Under the pieces are notes generated by a model. The model saw nothing but the letters and a program-made list of their open reading frames with translations, did no database searches and was not told the DNA's origin. DNA of 64,000 nucleotides from assembly GCF_035083965.1 (NCBI RefSeq), contig NC_089729.1, positions 11,953,464 through 12,017,463 on the forward strand, read 5' to 3'. Shown here piece by piece: positions 46,360-55,058 of this stretch. The translations under genes were made by a program, and so were the position numbers. The number at the start of each line of letters is the position of its first letter. Within the stretch, counting starts at the first letter, position 1. The stretch comes from Branchiostoma lanceolatum (taxonomy: Eukaryota > Chordata > Leptocardii > Amphioxiformes > Branchiostomatidae).

Positions 46360-47079
46360 ATGGGGAAAGGGGAGAGGCGGGGCGGAGGACGAAGGGCCGG
46401 CGGACGAAGGGCCGGGGGGCACCGCAGAGCTGGCGGTCATCATCACGGCATCGGCCACCGTCACGGCATCGGCCACCGTCACGGCATCGGGCACCTGCAC
46501 ACACACCACCACCATCGGCCTGCCCGCGGACACATCTTTCGCAGCAGAGGGGTGAGAGGTGGTGGCGGAGGGGCAATACATATGGGGCCGACTCCACAGA
46601 AGACTGTTATGGGCATATGCCTGGGTTTCTTTGGATTTTTCTTGATCGGACTCGGTGTCATGCTCACCGCTATATTTGCGGCCTCGGGTAGCGGAGTGGT
46701 AGCTGTGGGTGCGACTGCTCTGGGCGTCGGGGCGGTGCTTTTAGGAGTCGGCCTGTGGTTGTGCAACCAACAGTGGAAAGATAACCGCGCCGCCGGTACA
46801 CAGGCCCAGGGACAGCCGGGGGTTAACGTCATCAGCGACGCCACGGGGACAGCGACCGTGACCACGACAACCGTCAACCAAGACGGTCAAACTGTCATCA
46901 ACATGACAACCGTGCCCGGCCATCCTGCGGCCGACTGGTCGAACATGACGTATGTATTTCCCATGTTTCTTCTCAAGTTGCCGTACGTTTGTACTAATCT
47001 CCAAGCAGATCCACGGGGCGGGGGGTTGGATAGCTTTTTGCCACTTTGGATACTGTCTTGCCCCGATGGATCTGCTTGA
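46360..47079 (+). CDS. Cluster unit 4: two-pass membrane protein, tail replaced by hairpin element
   Basis: 239 residues. The head has MGKGERRGGGRRAGG, a second RRAGG, three HGIGH units and HLHTHHHHRP. Helices are at about 84-107 and 112-136 (GATALGVGAVLLGVGLWLC), close to unit 1. The tail follows the family through TTTTVNQDGQTVINM and then diverges: PAADWSNMTYVFPMF and a Cys/Pro/Trp-rich end with none of the QQM repeats. The last codons and the TGA lie inside an inverted repeat (arms 46,999-47,019 and 47,060-47,082). ATGAC|GTATGT at 46,949 is a strong phase-2 donor that would remove this end if spliced. TAATAAAG-type AGAATAAAGG near 47,227 may be a poly(A) signal. Confidence 0.7.
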   Translation: MGKGERRGGGRRAGGRRAGGHRRAGGHHHGIGHRHGIGHRHGIGHLHTHHHHRPARGHIFRSRGVRGGGGGAIHMGPTPQKTVMGICLGFFGFFLIGLGVMLTAIFAASGSGVVAVGATALGVGAVLLGVGLWLCNQQWKDNRAAGTQAQGQPGVNVISDATGTATVTTTTVNQDGQTVINMTTVPGHPAADWSNMTYVFPMFLLKLPYVCTNLQADPRGGGLDSFLPLWILSCPDGSA

Positions 47080-47085
47080 GGATTA
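46995..47085. repeat. Short hairpin element inside the unit 4 frame
   Basis: Arm 1 CTCCAAGCAGATCCACGGGG and arm 2 CCCCGATGGATCTGCTTGAG are inverted copies with one extra base. The edge CTCCAAGCAG is shared with the elements at 28,475 and 48,711. Confidence 0.7.
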
Positions 47086-47751
47086 CTTCTATGCTTGACG
47101 ATTTACTAGTATTTATAAGCAAATATCAGAGAGTAGACGAGTATACATATACATGGATTCATTAACAAATAGTACGGATCTACAGTTACTATTGCCATGC
47201 GAATTTTGTCTTAAAATTGACACAAGAATAAAGGCCAAGTAAAAACACAATAGAGTATGCATTTTGTGTACAGTGCTAATCTTATTTACTTCACTTGATG
47301 AATTAACACATAATTAGATGACGATTTGAAAAAAAAATGGTTTTCAAATGGCTGACACAAGTTGAAACTTCCCAGCATTTTATTTTATTCTTTATTGAAT
47401 TATGGATTAACTGTTTTGTCCTGTTACTCCAGGAAAGAACTTGCAATAAACGTGTTTATCCATCTCATCAATAACGCATAATGCCTAAGCACGACATGTA
47501 TAACCACACAACATGACGTACACAGCTTTGTTTTGTTATGGATGCTTGTCTGTTTATCACACTGTGACGGCACGCAAATTCTCTTATCTGGTCGATAGCC
47601 TTTGTCTATGTAAAATGCGATCTATATCGCATATTCCCACTGGGTTTACTTCCGAGGAAGGATTTATCTGTAGTTTTTTGATAGTGGACTAAAAGCCTGA
47701 AAGTGCGTCGACACTCCATGGCCGTATGTCTAATAGACTGCATACCAGACC

Positions 47752-47789
<38 letters not shown>

Positions 47790-47850
47790 ACAAAGAAAAT
47801 AAGTAAGTACCTCCACTTCAACTTTTATGACTTACATAAATAATTTCTTG
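47085..47850. other. Spacer after unit 4
   Basis: Holds the conserved downstream block of units 2-4 (AGAGTATGCATTTTGTGTAC, AGTGCTAATC near 47,255) and an (AT)n run at 47,755-47,786. No exon seen. Confidence 0.5.
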
Positions 47851-47950
47851 ACCCCTGACCTACTCCTGGTCAGTGACGTATGTTTTGCTTCGTCCTGTCG
47901 GCTGTAACGCTCGGTTGGTGACAACACCTATTTGCTTTCTGTGTCACGCG
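47850..47950 (+). promoter_or_regulatory. Conserved upstream element, cluster unit 5
   Basis: GACCCCTGACC, CTCCTGGTCAGTGACG, AACGCTCGGTTGG, CAACACCTATTTGCTTTCTG. The same words in order lie at 49,538-49,655 before unit 6 but not before units 1-4, so the two pairs have different promoter types. TCAGTGACG(T/C)A contains a CRE-like half site. Confidence 0.5.
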
Positions 47951-48065
47951 AGTCAATAGTCATCCAAGCGCGCACTGTGAAACATCGGCGCTTCCATACG
48001 TATGCTTCTAGCCTGCTTTTAGTGTTCAAGAGTTGTTGAAAAGGACTCAGAAGCTCCATTTAAAC

Positions 48066-48656
48066 ATGGGTAAAGGCGAGAGGAGGGGGAGAGCTGGAAG
48101 ACGTCGGGTTGGCGGCGGGCGACCCTTCGTGCACCACAACCGGGGACACGGAGGCGGGGGAGGGGTGTTTAGTGTAAATGCCGGGGCAGGGCAGCTCTCG
48201 CGGACCCAACGAATACAGAGACAAGTTGGTCTGCTCACTTTCATGCTGCTTATCCCCGGTATCGCTCTGACAGTGATCTTCTGTTGTGATACGGAGGGCC
48301 CGGCCATCGCCGGGTACTGTTGTCTCGGTTTCGCGGGTGTCCTCATGATTGTGACGTGCGTGTTGTCACACAAGGCTAGAGAAGAGGCCAGAAACAACGC
48401 CACAACGACGCAGGCACAACAGGTGGGAGGGGTGACGGTACAGTCGGACGGCTCGACCATGCACGGTCTGACTGTAGTCGGCCTGCAGCTGCAACAACAG
48501 CACCAACAGAACCCTCAATTACTACAGATGTTCTCTGCGCTCAGCCAACAAATGCAAGATCCCCAGTATCGACAGACGGTGCAGCAACAACAGCAAGAGA
48601 TGATGGCAAGCCCCCAATATCAAGAGATGATGTCAAGCCTAGGCCAGCAAAGGTGA
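48066..48656 (+). CDS. Cluster unit 5: two-pass membrane protein, Gln-rich tail
   Basis: 196 residues from ATG 48066. The head MGKGERRGRAGRRRVGGGRP is followed by HHNRGHGGGGG. Helices about 53-74 (VGLLTFMLLIPGIALTVIFC) and 79-101 (GYCCLGFAGVLMIVTCVLS). The tail has KAREEARNNATTTQAQQ, VQSDGSTMHGLTVVGLQ (the unit 5-6 version of VNQDGQTVINMQ) and NPQLLQMF, DPQYRQTV, SPQYQEMM repeats ending LGQQR. The stop TGA is part of AAAG|GTGATT, so the last AGG codon again overlaps a phase-2 donor (exon end 48,652), here a weak one. No close AATAAA. Confidence 0.75.
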   Translation: MGKGERRGRAGRRRVGGGRPFVHHNRGHGGGGGVFSVNAGAGQLSRTQRIQRQVGLLTFMLLIPGIALTVIFCCDTEGPAIAGYCCLGFAGVLMIVTCVLSHKAREEARNNATTTQAQQVGGVTVQSDGSTMHGLTVVGLQLQQQHQQNPQLLQMFSALSQQMQDPQYRQTVQQQQQEMMASPQYQEMMSSLGQQR

Positions 48657-48707
48657 TTCAAATGTTTGACCATCATATGTTTTCTATATGTGTAGGGCAC
48701 TCTTGGC

Positions 48708-48845
48708 TGTAATCTCCAAGCAGCTGTACTGATTGGCAAGACGTTTTTCTTGGGCCGAAACAGTCTCTATGGTTGGCCCAGGACACTGTATTCTTCCTAT
48801 TAATACTGTCCTGCCAACCAAAAGATCTACATGGAGATCAATCTG
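48708..48845. repeat. Imperfect hairpin element 3' of unit 5
   Basis: AATCTCCAAGCAGCTGTACTG, GATTGGCAAGAC on the left, GTCCTGCCAACC, AGATCTACATGGAGAT on the right, with an inner pair GGGCC / GGCCC. Ends match those of the hairpin inside unit 4. Confidence 0.55.
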
Positions 48846-48849
48846 ACTG

Positions 48850-49530
48850 TGACACGAATGCTGCTTTCTGAAAGACCGAGCTAGGGTCCCATACTTCAGT
48901 AGTATGTAGTTTTAATACGTCGTCTTGCATACTGCGCTTAAGTCGACTTGAGGTTACTGCCATGTCCACTTTGTACTCGGTTGTGTTATGCTTGATGACG
49001 GCTTCGTTCTGTCCACTACGTCTTGATTATTTGTGAACTTAATTACAAGGACATTATAATGATAAGTTTATTGCAAATTCCTGCCCGAGGGCTAATTGCA
49101 CACAACATACATAAAAAATACATGTAACAGGGAAAAAATAGGTATAAAAGAGGCTAGACAAGACTATACAAACGTACTCGTCTATAACTAGTGACTAGTG
49201 AAGGGTTTGACTTCTCTTTTGTAAGCAATGGAAGACGTAATGGCCCACCTTATCTATAATTTGTGGGGTTTTGGTAGTTAAAAGAAGAATGGTATTTTCT
49301 TTGTCTGTAAGCTTAGAGAAATTCGGATAGATTTTAGTGGTCTGAATAGACTCATTTCGTGCAATATCATGTCCTTGGTTAGAACTAGCAATTGGAAAGC
49401 TGTAAAGTTACATTTCACCAAGCGTGCTATGGAGGCAGTGATAATGCAGAATTGAAAACCATTTCTGGAAACATTCCGTGCGTACGTCGTATGTCGGTAA
49501 ACCATGGTTACCTTTTTGTGTATGACCCAT
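48850..49530. other. Spacer between units 5 and 6
   Basis: No exon recognised. A word set GATAAGTTTATTGCAAATTC, CTGCCCGAGGGCTAATTGCA near 49,060 resembles the window's first 60 bases (ATTGCAAGTTCATGCCCGTG) and 45,395, so a dispersed repeat end is likely. Confidence 0.4.
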
Positions 49531-49534
49531 CTAA

Positions 49535-49665
49535 TGCTGACCCCTGACCCCCGGCATGTCCTGGTCAGTGACGCAGGTTCTTGTTTGTTTTTCCCCTGGA
49601 TTCCAAGTGTTGTGGACCGGAACGCTCGGTTGGCCAACACCTATTTGCTGTCTATCAATAAATAG
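49535..49665 (+). promoter_or_regulatory. Conserved upstream element, cluster unit 6
   Basis: CTGACCCCTGACC, TGTCCTGGTCAGTGACGCAG, AACGCTCGGTTGGCCAACAC, CTATTTGCTGTCT, matching 47,850-47,950 before unit 5. Confidence 0.5.
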
Positions 49666-49800
49666 ACAGTTCTGGAACCTTTTACGATTGTGCAATCTAC
49701 GCGTATGCTGTGTCATCGGTACCGTACACAAGTTACTAGTAGCTCTATTTAGTGTACGTGATTTGTTCAGAAAGTAAGCACCGGCCAAGGCTACACACGC

Positions 49801-50352
49801 ATGGGTAAGGGCGAGAGGAGGGGTAGAGTGGGCAGGCGACGGGCCGCCGCCGGCCACCAGCGTCGGAGGCAAGCCAACAATCGCCGCAATCGCCAACGGA
49901 GACACCACCATCGTTCGGGGGGAGGGGCGACCCTTACGAGCCTCTTCAGCGCAGGACAGAGCGCAGGAGGACAGCCAGCACAGCAGCCCCACGTCCTCTC
50001 CAGACGACTCGTCGTGTTCGGACTCTTCTGTCTGATCCCTGGGATCGTGACGACGGCGTTGTACAGCGGAAGTACCCGCACACTCGCCGTCGCAGGGTAC
50101 GGTATGCTCGGGGTCGGGATTCTGATGATTCTAGTGGCGTGGGGCCTTCGGTGTAAGGCGGGAAATGCCGCCCAAAACAACGCCACACCGCAGGTACAAC
50201 AAATGGAGGAAGGGGTTCAGCAAGCAGACGGAACCGCCATGCACACCCTGACTGTGGTGGGACTGCAACAGTCGTTGTCGAACCCAGGCCAGCAGCCCCC
50301 TCCGTATCCCGGCTTCAGGTACAGACCAGGCCCGTCTTATATGTTACCTTAA
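49801..50352 (+). CDS. Cluster unit 6: two-pass membrane protein, Pro-rich end
   Basis: 183 residues. The head MGKGERRGRVGRRRAAAGHQ continues with RRRQANNRRNRQRRHHHRSG. Helices about 70-88 (VVFGLFCLIPGIVTTALYSG) and 95-117 (GYGMLGVGILMILVAWGLRC). The tail is short: QNNATPQVQQMEEGVQQADG, TAMHTLTVVGLQQ, then PPPYPGFRYRPGPSYMLP. PPPYPG contains a PPxY motif, a WW-domain ligand. TTCAG|GTACAG is a phase-2 donor at exon end 50,318, 11 codons before the stop. It lacks the QQM repeats of unit 5 and so bridges the Gln-rich and Pro-rich halves of the cluster. Confidence 0.75.
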   Translation: MGKGERRGRVGRRRAAAGHQRRRQANNRRNRQRRHHHRSGGGATLTSLFSAGQSAGGQPAQQPHVLSRRLVVFGLFCLIPGIVTTALYSGSTRTLAVAGYGMLGVGILMILVAWGLRCKAGNAAQNNATPQVQQMEEGVQQADGTAMHTLTVVGLQQSLSNPGQQPPPYPGFRYRPGPSYMLP

Positions 50353-51362
50353 ACACACTTAGCAGGAGTCAGTCGAAAATGTGGGTCATCAGTTAAATCA
50401 TTTCTTGTGTTGGAAATCACTGTTAAATCCTGCTTCAGAATGAATGATACCAACATGATAAAATTTCAAGGTACGGAACACTTCGCTGTATCACATATTA
50501 CACACACATACAACATACAACACACACACATGCATACACACTTAGAGCCATTCATTATTTCTACAGCAATATCTTTGATGAAGGATTGACTTGACCAAAA
50601 GAAGTGAGCTGTAGCCATTCTGGGATGAGTCATATATATGCAGCAAGCTAAGCCAATATCCCCCCCCCCCTCCCCGCTTACACACCTGTTACCCAACCGC
50701 ACGTTCTGAGGGACCAAATCATGTTGTTTTGTTGTCACAGTCATAAGCTATGGTTAGAAATCTCTCAGGAAAAGACATATATATCCATAGGTAACAGTTC
50801 AAGAAGGCTTATGTGTTGTCACTATTACTTAAAGTCTGTTTTGGTGGTTTGGGTGATGTCCTCCATTTTAACGTATGGTGGGTCAAAGGTCAGTGAGCTC
50901 TGACCCCCCCCCCCCCCCCAAAGTGACGCAGGGCGCTTTTGCGTCTGTGTCTCCTTAACCTTGTGGAAAGCACGGTCAACAGTCCAGCATTTGTAACGAT
51001 ATCCCTTCTTTTGTTCTTTTGTAAGTTGACGGTGTTGACTGACGGCACGCTTAATTGTAAAGTAGAAGGTTCATGCTTTTTCCCAGCCATGTGACTTGGA
51101 AATATTTCTGTGACGATTGCAGTATTGGCGACGTCTTCAGCTTCTTTTTAAAAGTCTACGTCTTCCACAATTTTTGGATTTTCAAGGGGCCAGAAGATTT
51201 AAGATAACTCGACATGCCAGGATGCCAGAAACAAGCAGATGCATAGCAGACTGGGCCCGGTAAAACACCCCTAAGCCGAACCGTAGAGACTGGTTACCAG
51301 GTCAGGACGTATAGGACCCAGCGTTTAGTCGGAGTCGGTGGCCGTGTTCCTTCTGTGCCAAG
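50353..51362. other. Spacer between units 6 and 7
   Basis: CA-rich simple sequence near 50,500-50,540 and poly-C runs at 50,661 and 50,905. No exon. The block after about 50,920 (GTGACGCAGGGCG, TCTCCTTAACCTTGTGGAAAG, GGTCAACAGTCCA) recurs before units 8 and 9. Confidence 0.5.
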
Positions 51363-51890
51363 ATGGGGAAGGGTAACAGACGAGGTGGCCGAGCCAGGGC
51401 AGGCGCTCGCCATCAGCAGCATCACCGCCGTGGGCACTTCCACCACCGCACCATTGGCATGGCGAGGGGCTCTAGAACCGGGCATTTTGTCTTTGGCATT
51501 TGGATGTTTGTGTTTGCGTCGTTCCTGACGATCGCGGGAATCGCTCTGACTGTCGTGTATTCCACGAACTATAACTCGTACTACCATTTGATAATGGTTA
51601 CCGCCGGAGTTCTGTTATTGGTGGTGGCGGTGTTCATGTGTGCTCGCGCCAAACGCAAGTCAGGGACGGGAGCGGCGACTTATCCAGCCGGACAGGACAC
51701 GGGGGCGACGGCACAAACAGGGCCTCAGCACACGGCGACAGGGGCGTCTCTCCAACCCACAGAAACGGGGGCTCCTGGTGCCATGTCCACTAGTGAAACA
51801 ATACCAGGGCAGCCGATGGCGACTTCCGGTCATTCGCATCCAAGGTATTATACCATAAGATGTTTTGTGACTAGGGGGCTTAAGATATAA
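51363..51890 (+). CDS. Cluster unit 7: two-pass membrane protein
   Basis: 175 residues. The head MGKGNRRGGRARAGARHQQH is His-rich (HHRRGHFHHR). Helices about 42-65 (WMFVFASFLTIAGIALTVVY) and 75-94 (LIMVTAGVLLLVVAVFMCAR). The Cys-x-Arg-x-Lys-Arg stretch after helix 2 (CARAKRKS) is shared with units 8 and, in part, 9. The tail is Thr/Gly/Ala/Pro-rich (QDTGATAQTGPQ, IPGQPMATSGHSHPRYYTIR). SHPAAG-type ending: CCAAG|GTATTA is a phase-2 donor (exon end 51,844); read-through adds YYTIRCFVTRGLKI. The unit belongs to a duplicated block of about 1.85 kb shared with units 8 and 9, including upstream and downstream DNA. Confidence 0.75.
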   Translation: MGKGNRRGGRARAGARHQQHHRRGHFHHRTIGMARGSRTGHFVFGIWMFVFASFLTIAGIALTVVYSTNYNSYYHLIMVTAGVLLLVVAVFMCARAKRKSGTGAATYPAGQDTGATAQTGPQHTATGASLQPTETGAPGAMSTSETIPGQPMATSGHSHPRYYTIRCFVTRGLKI

Positions 51891-53164
51891 TCATGTCGAG
51901 GTCTTACTAAGACCTACTCCCAAACCAAAATGTCAATACAATGCATTCAGGCCTCCTCGAGATCGTTATCACACACAGACAGAAGCGTGACACACACACA
52001 CACGAACGCTACCCAACAAGTACCTTCTGGCGAAGGTTAAGAATGAAGATAAAGGATTTTTCAATCATTCTTCAAAACGTAGTACAAACCAGGAGGGCAA
52101 TTGTCCTGTTTGTTTACCTCATGAATAACACAGATGTCACTTTCACCTGGTAAGCAGAGGATAAGTTACAATATAACAGATGAAAGTTTCAAGGCGCATT
52201 ATTTCGTGTATTGCCTACACGTGTTCCATGTTCTTTGTATTAGAGTTTCAATTATGAGAGCTTGCTTGGGTATTATGAAATTGTAAATGTTTTTGATGAC
52301 AACTAGGGACCAAGATGGTGGCAAGGTCACCGTCCATTGACGCGCGTTGCACTCTGGGTACACAAACATGATCATGGCCTCTTTGTAGACATTGTACACA
52401 GAAAACACAAATCTCAAATGACTTCCGTCAACTTTCCATGAAACTGATAGATATAAGGAAAATATCTGTCAAATCGGAGTCACGTATGACCGGTGTTACA
52501 GCGCTATTTCTGGTCAGATTACCCTGTGACGCATTGAACCTTAAGCGTTTGCGCCTATATCTTCTTAACCTTGTCCAAAGCGCCGTCGTCGCTAGGTCAA
52601 TAGTTCATCATTTGTTATGTAGCCCGATATGTTTGTAAGCCTGTATTAAGTGATGACACGCCCAGTTGTCACGTGGTCTTTTAGTCAAGTTGTTTTTATA
52701 CCGAACTTTTGTCCACCTGTCGCAGAGACTAAATACACTACGGCAGCCGTGCTGTGGTCAGTTACAGGGGAATTCTGTTGTGACGTAAATCAGAAACTAA
52801 ATGCTTCGCGTTTTCTTTCCAGCTACAACGGAAGACAAAAATAATGTCAACGACTCTTCATGACTTATTATCAAATTCTTTACGTATTCTTACACAATTT
52901 TCGCAAATTTCTGAAATCAAGTGCTTGGAGCATACTTTGAGGTTCCTTTATTCCAATTGTAAGTAGATCAGCCACTATTGTTCCTGTGAACACATGAGAG
53001 ATGCCCGTCGCCAGGTATACGCAGTGTTTGTCACGAAGGTAAAATGGCGGCCTGCAGTTTTCCCCCAGACGTTGTGAAGTGCGTCTGCGTTTCAAAACCT
53101 GGAGAGGCGGCTTTGAGAGGAGCTGTGAAGCACTGTTAGGAGTCGGTGTCTCTTCTGTGCCAAG
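51891..53164. other. Spacer between units 7 and 8, duplicated with the unit
   Basis: CCAAGATGGTGGCAAGGTCA, GACGCGCGTTGCACTCTGGG and ATCATGGCCTCT (52,310-52,385) recur at 54,010-54,090 and, less well, at 55,910-55,965. ATCAGCCACTATTGTTCCTG, CGTCGCCAGGTATACGCAGT (52,966-53,025) recurs at 54,830-54,890. No tail exon is seen. Confidence 0.6.
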
Positions 53165-53704
53165 ATGGGGAAAGGGGAGAGACGAGGTGGCCGGGCTGGT
53201 CGTCGCGCCCACCACCGTCATCATCACTTCCAGCGCCGCCGTGGTGGCGGTGGGTTCCGTGGCCGAGGGGGCGGTGGCAGGGGGATTACTCTCAACTTCT
53301 CCGGGTCACAGGGCGCCGGAGCGAGATACTTCTCCGGCGGCATCACCCTGTTTATGATCTCCTTGTTCCTGTTATTCTCCGGGCTCCCCATGGCTTTCAT
53401 ATTTGGATTTCAGTCGAATTACTACCCTTTGATTATGATCGGCGTTGGAGGAGCGCTGCTCGTGGCGGCGATGTTCATGTGTGCTCGCGCCAAACGCAAG
53501 TCGGCGGCGGAGGCGGCGAGTAACCCAGCCGGACAGGGCACGGGGACAGCGGGACAAGCCGGACCCGTACCCCCGCAAACGACAGGGACGTTCCTCTCCG
53601 CACAACCGACGGCTCCTGATGGCATGTACCCCGGTGGAGCGATACCAGGGCAGCCTATGCCGATGTCCAACCTTTCGTATCCAAGGTATTACAGCATAAG
53701 ATAG
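53165..53704 (+). CDS. Cluster unit 8: two-pass membrane protein
   Basis: 179 residues. The head MGKGERRGGRAGRRAHHRHH leads into HFQRRRGGGGFRGRGGGGRG, an RGG-rich stretch that could be arginine-methylated or bind RNA. A conserved TLNFSG link follows. Helices about 59-81 (ISLFLLFSGLPMAFIFGF) and 87-106 (LIMIGVGGALLVAAMFMCAR). CARAKRKSAAEAASNPAGQG matches units 7 and 9. The tail is Pro/Gly/Ala-rich and ends IPGQPMPMSNLSYPRYYSIR. CCAAG|GTATTA is a phase-2 donor (exon end 53,685), with the stop 7 codons later. The head is GC-rich and repetitive, so the same DNA is open in other frames. Confidence 0.75.
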   Translation: MGKGERRGGRAGRRAHHRHHHFQRRRGGGGFRGRGGGGRGITLNFSGSQGAGARYFSGGITLFMISLFLLFSGLPMAFIFGFQSNYYPLIMIGVGGALLVAAMFMCARAKRKSAAEAASNPAGQGTGTAGQAGPVPPQTTGTFLSAQPTAPDGMYPGGAIPGQPMPMSNLSYPRYYSIR

Positions 53705-53810
53705 GGCCATAAAATCTAATCATTTTGAGGCGTCATCAAGACCAACCCGGCCCAAATTCAAAATATCGAGACAATCCATTCAGGCATTCTCGGGTTATCA
53801 TATTTACCGG

Positions 53811-53867
53811 CACACACACACACATACCACATACATACACACACACGCTCACACACACACACACACA

Positions 53868-53930
<63 letters not shown>

Positions 53931-53932
53931 TT
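53811..53932. repeat. (CA)n microsatellite
   Basis: A long CACACA run with TACA interruptions after unit 8. The HTHTHT and CVCVCV open frames are artefacts of it. Confidence 0.95.
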
Positions 53933-55058
53933 ATAGTACAGTTAATTTAATCAAAGCTTAAGCTTGCTTGGAAGTTCTAAAGTTGTAGATGTACTTATGA
54001 TGGCAACTATAGACCAAGATGGTGGCAAGGTCACGTATCCTCTGACGCGCGTTGCACTCTGGGCACAATCATGGCCTCTATGTGTATGTGGACATTATGC
54101 ACAGCAAACACATGAATCTCAAACGACTCCCTTAATGTTTCATTAAACTGGTAAGAAGACGTCGACTATCTTTTAACCCTGAGGCATGTATCGCCGGGGG
54201 TAGTGGTATTCTACAGTCACCTTCTTCTTTAAAGTTCTTCTTTGATACTGCTAAGGCTAAGCCCAATAGAAATTGGATTATCAGCAGTCTGTACCTACAT
54301 ATTATAGTTTCAAAACAAGCGACCGATACGTATAAACAAGGGGAAATGAAGGAAAGGGCACTAATGAACATAGGTAACTGATTCTGTGTGTGCAAAAGAC
54401 AAGACAAGTGAATTTAGTGGGTGAGTAATATTTACATATATACATTACAAGGACCTGTCTCTGTATCGTTGCCGAAAGCGCGCGGTCAATAGTTCAACAT
54501 TTGTAACGGTACCCCATTTTTTGTAAGCCGAGAGTGTTCACCGACGACACACCCCGCTGTCACGGCGTCTTCTCGTCACCTTTCTTTTATATCGCACCTT
54601 TGTTTACTCTGACTACCACGTCAGCCATGTTGCGTTCAGTTACAGGTGACTTCAGTTTCAAAGTAAAAGCTTCACAATTTTCTCCAGTAAACGACGGCAC
54701 AAGGAAAATGTCGACGACTGCTCACCACTTCTTAAGCTTCTTTCAGTCTTCTTCTTGCACAACTCGTGAATCTAAGGAGTCGCACAGATTAGAGCTTGCT
54801 GCCAGGTGCCTTTAGTCCAGCTGTAACCCGATCAGCCACTATTGTTCCTGTGGACACATGAGCAATCCTCGTCGCCAGGTAAACGCAGTGTGTGTCGCAG
54901 TCTGACACTGGTAATGGCGGCCTGAAGTTTTCCCTTGGCTTTAGGCGTCGTGAAGTCCACCTGCGCTTCAAACCCGGAGACGGGGCTTTGAGAGGAGATC
55001 ACGTACGGCGAGGCGCTGTTAGTAGTCGGACGTCGCGCCGTGTTCCGTCTGTGCCAGG

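Noticed and set aside
53725..53961. Thr-His and Val-Cys repeat open frames
   Set aside because: They are translations of a (CA)n microsatellite.
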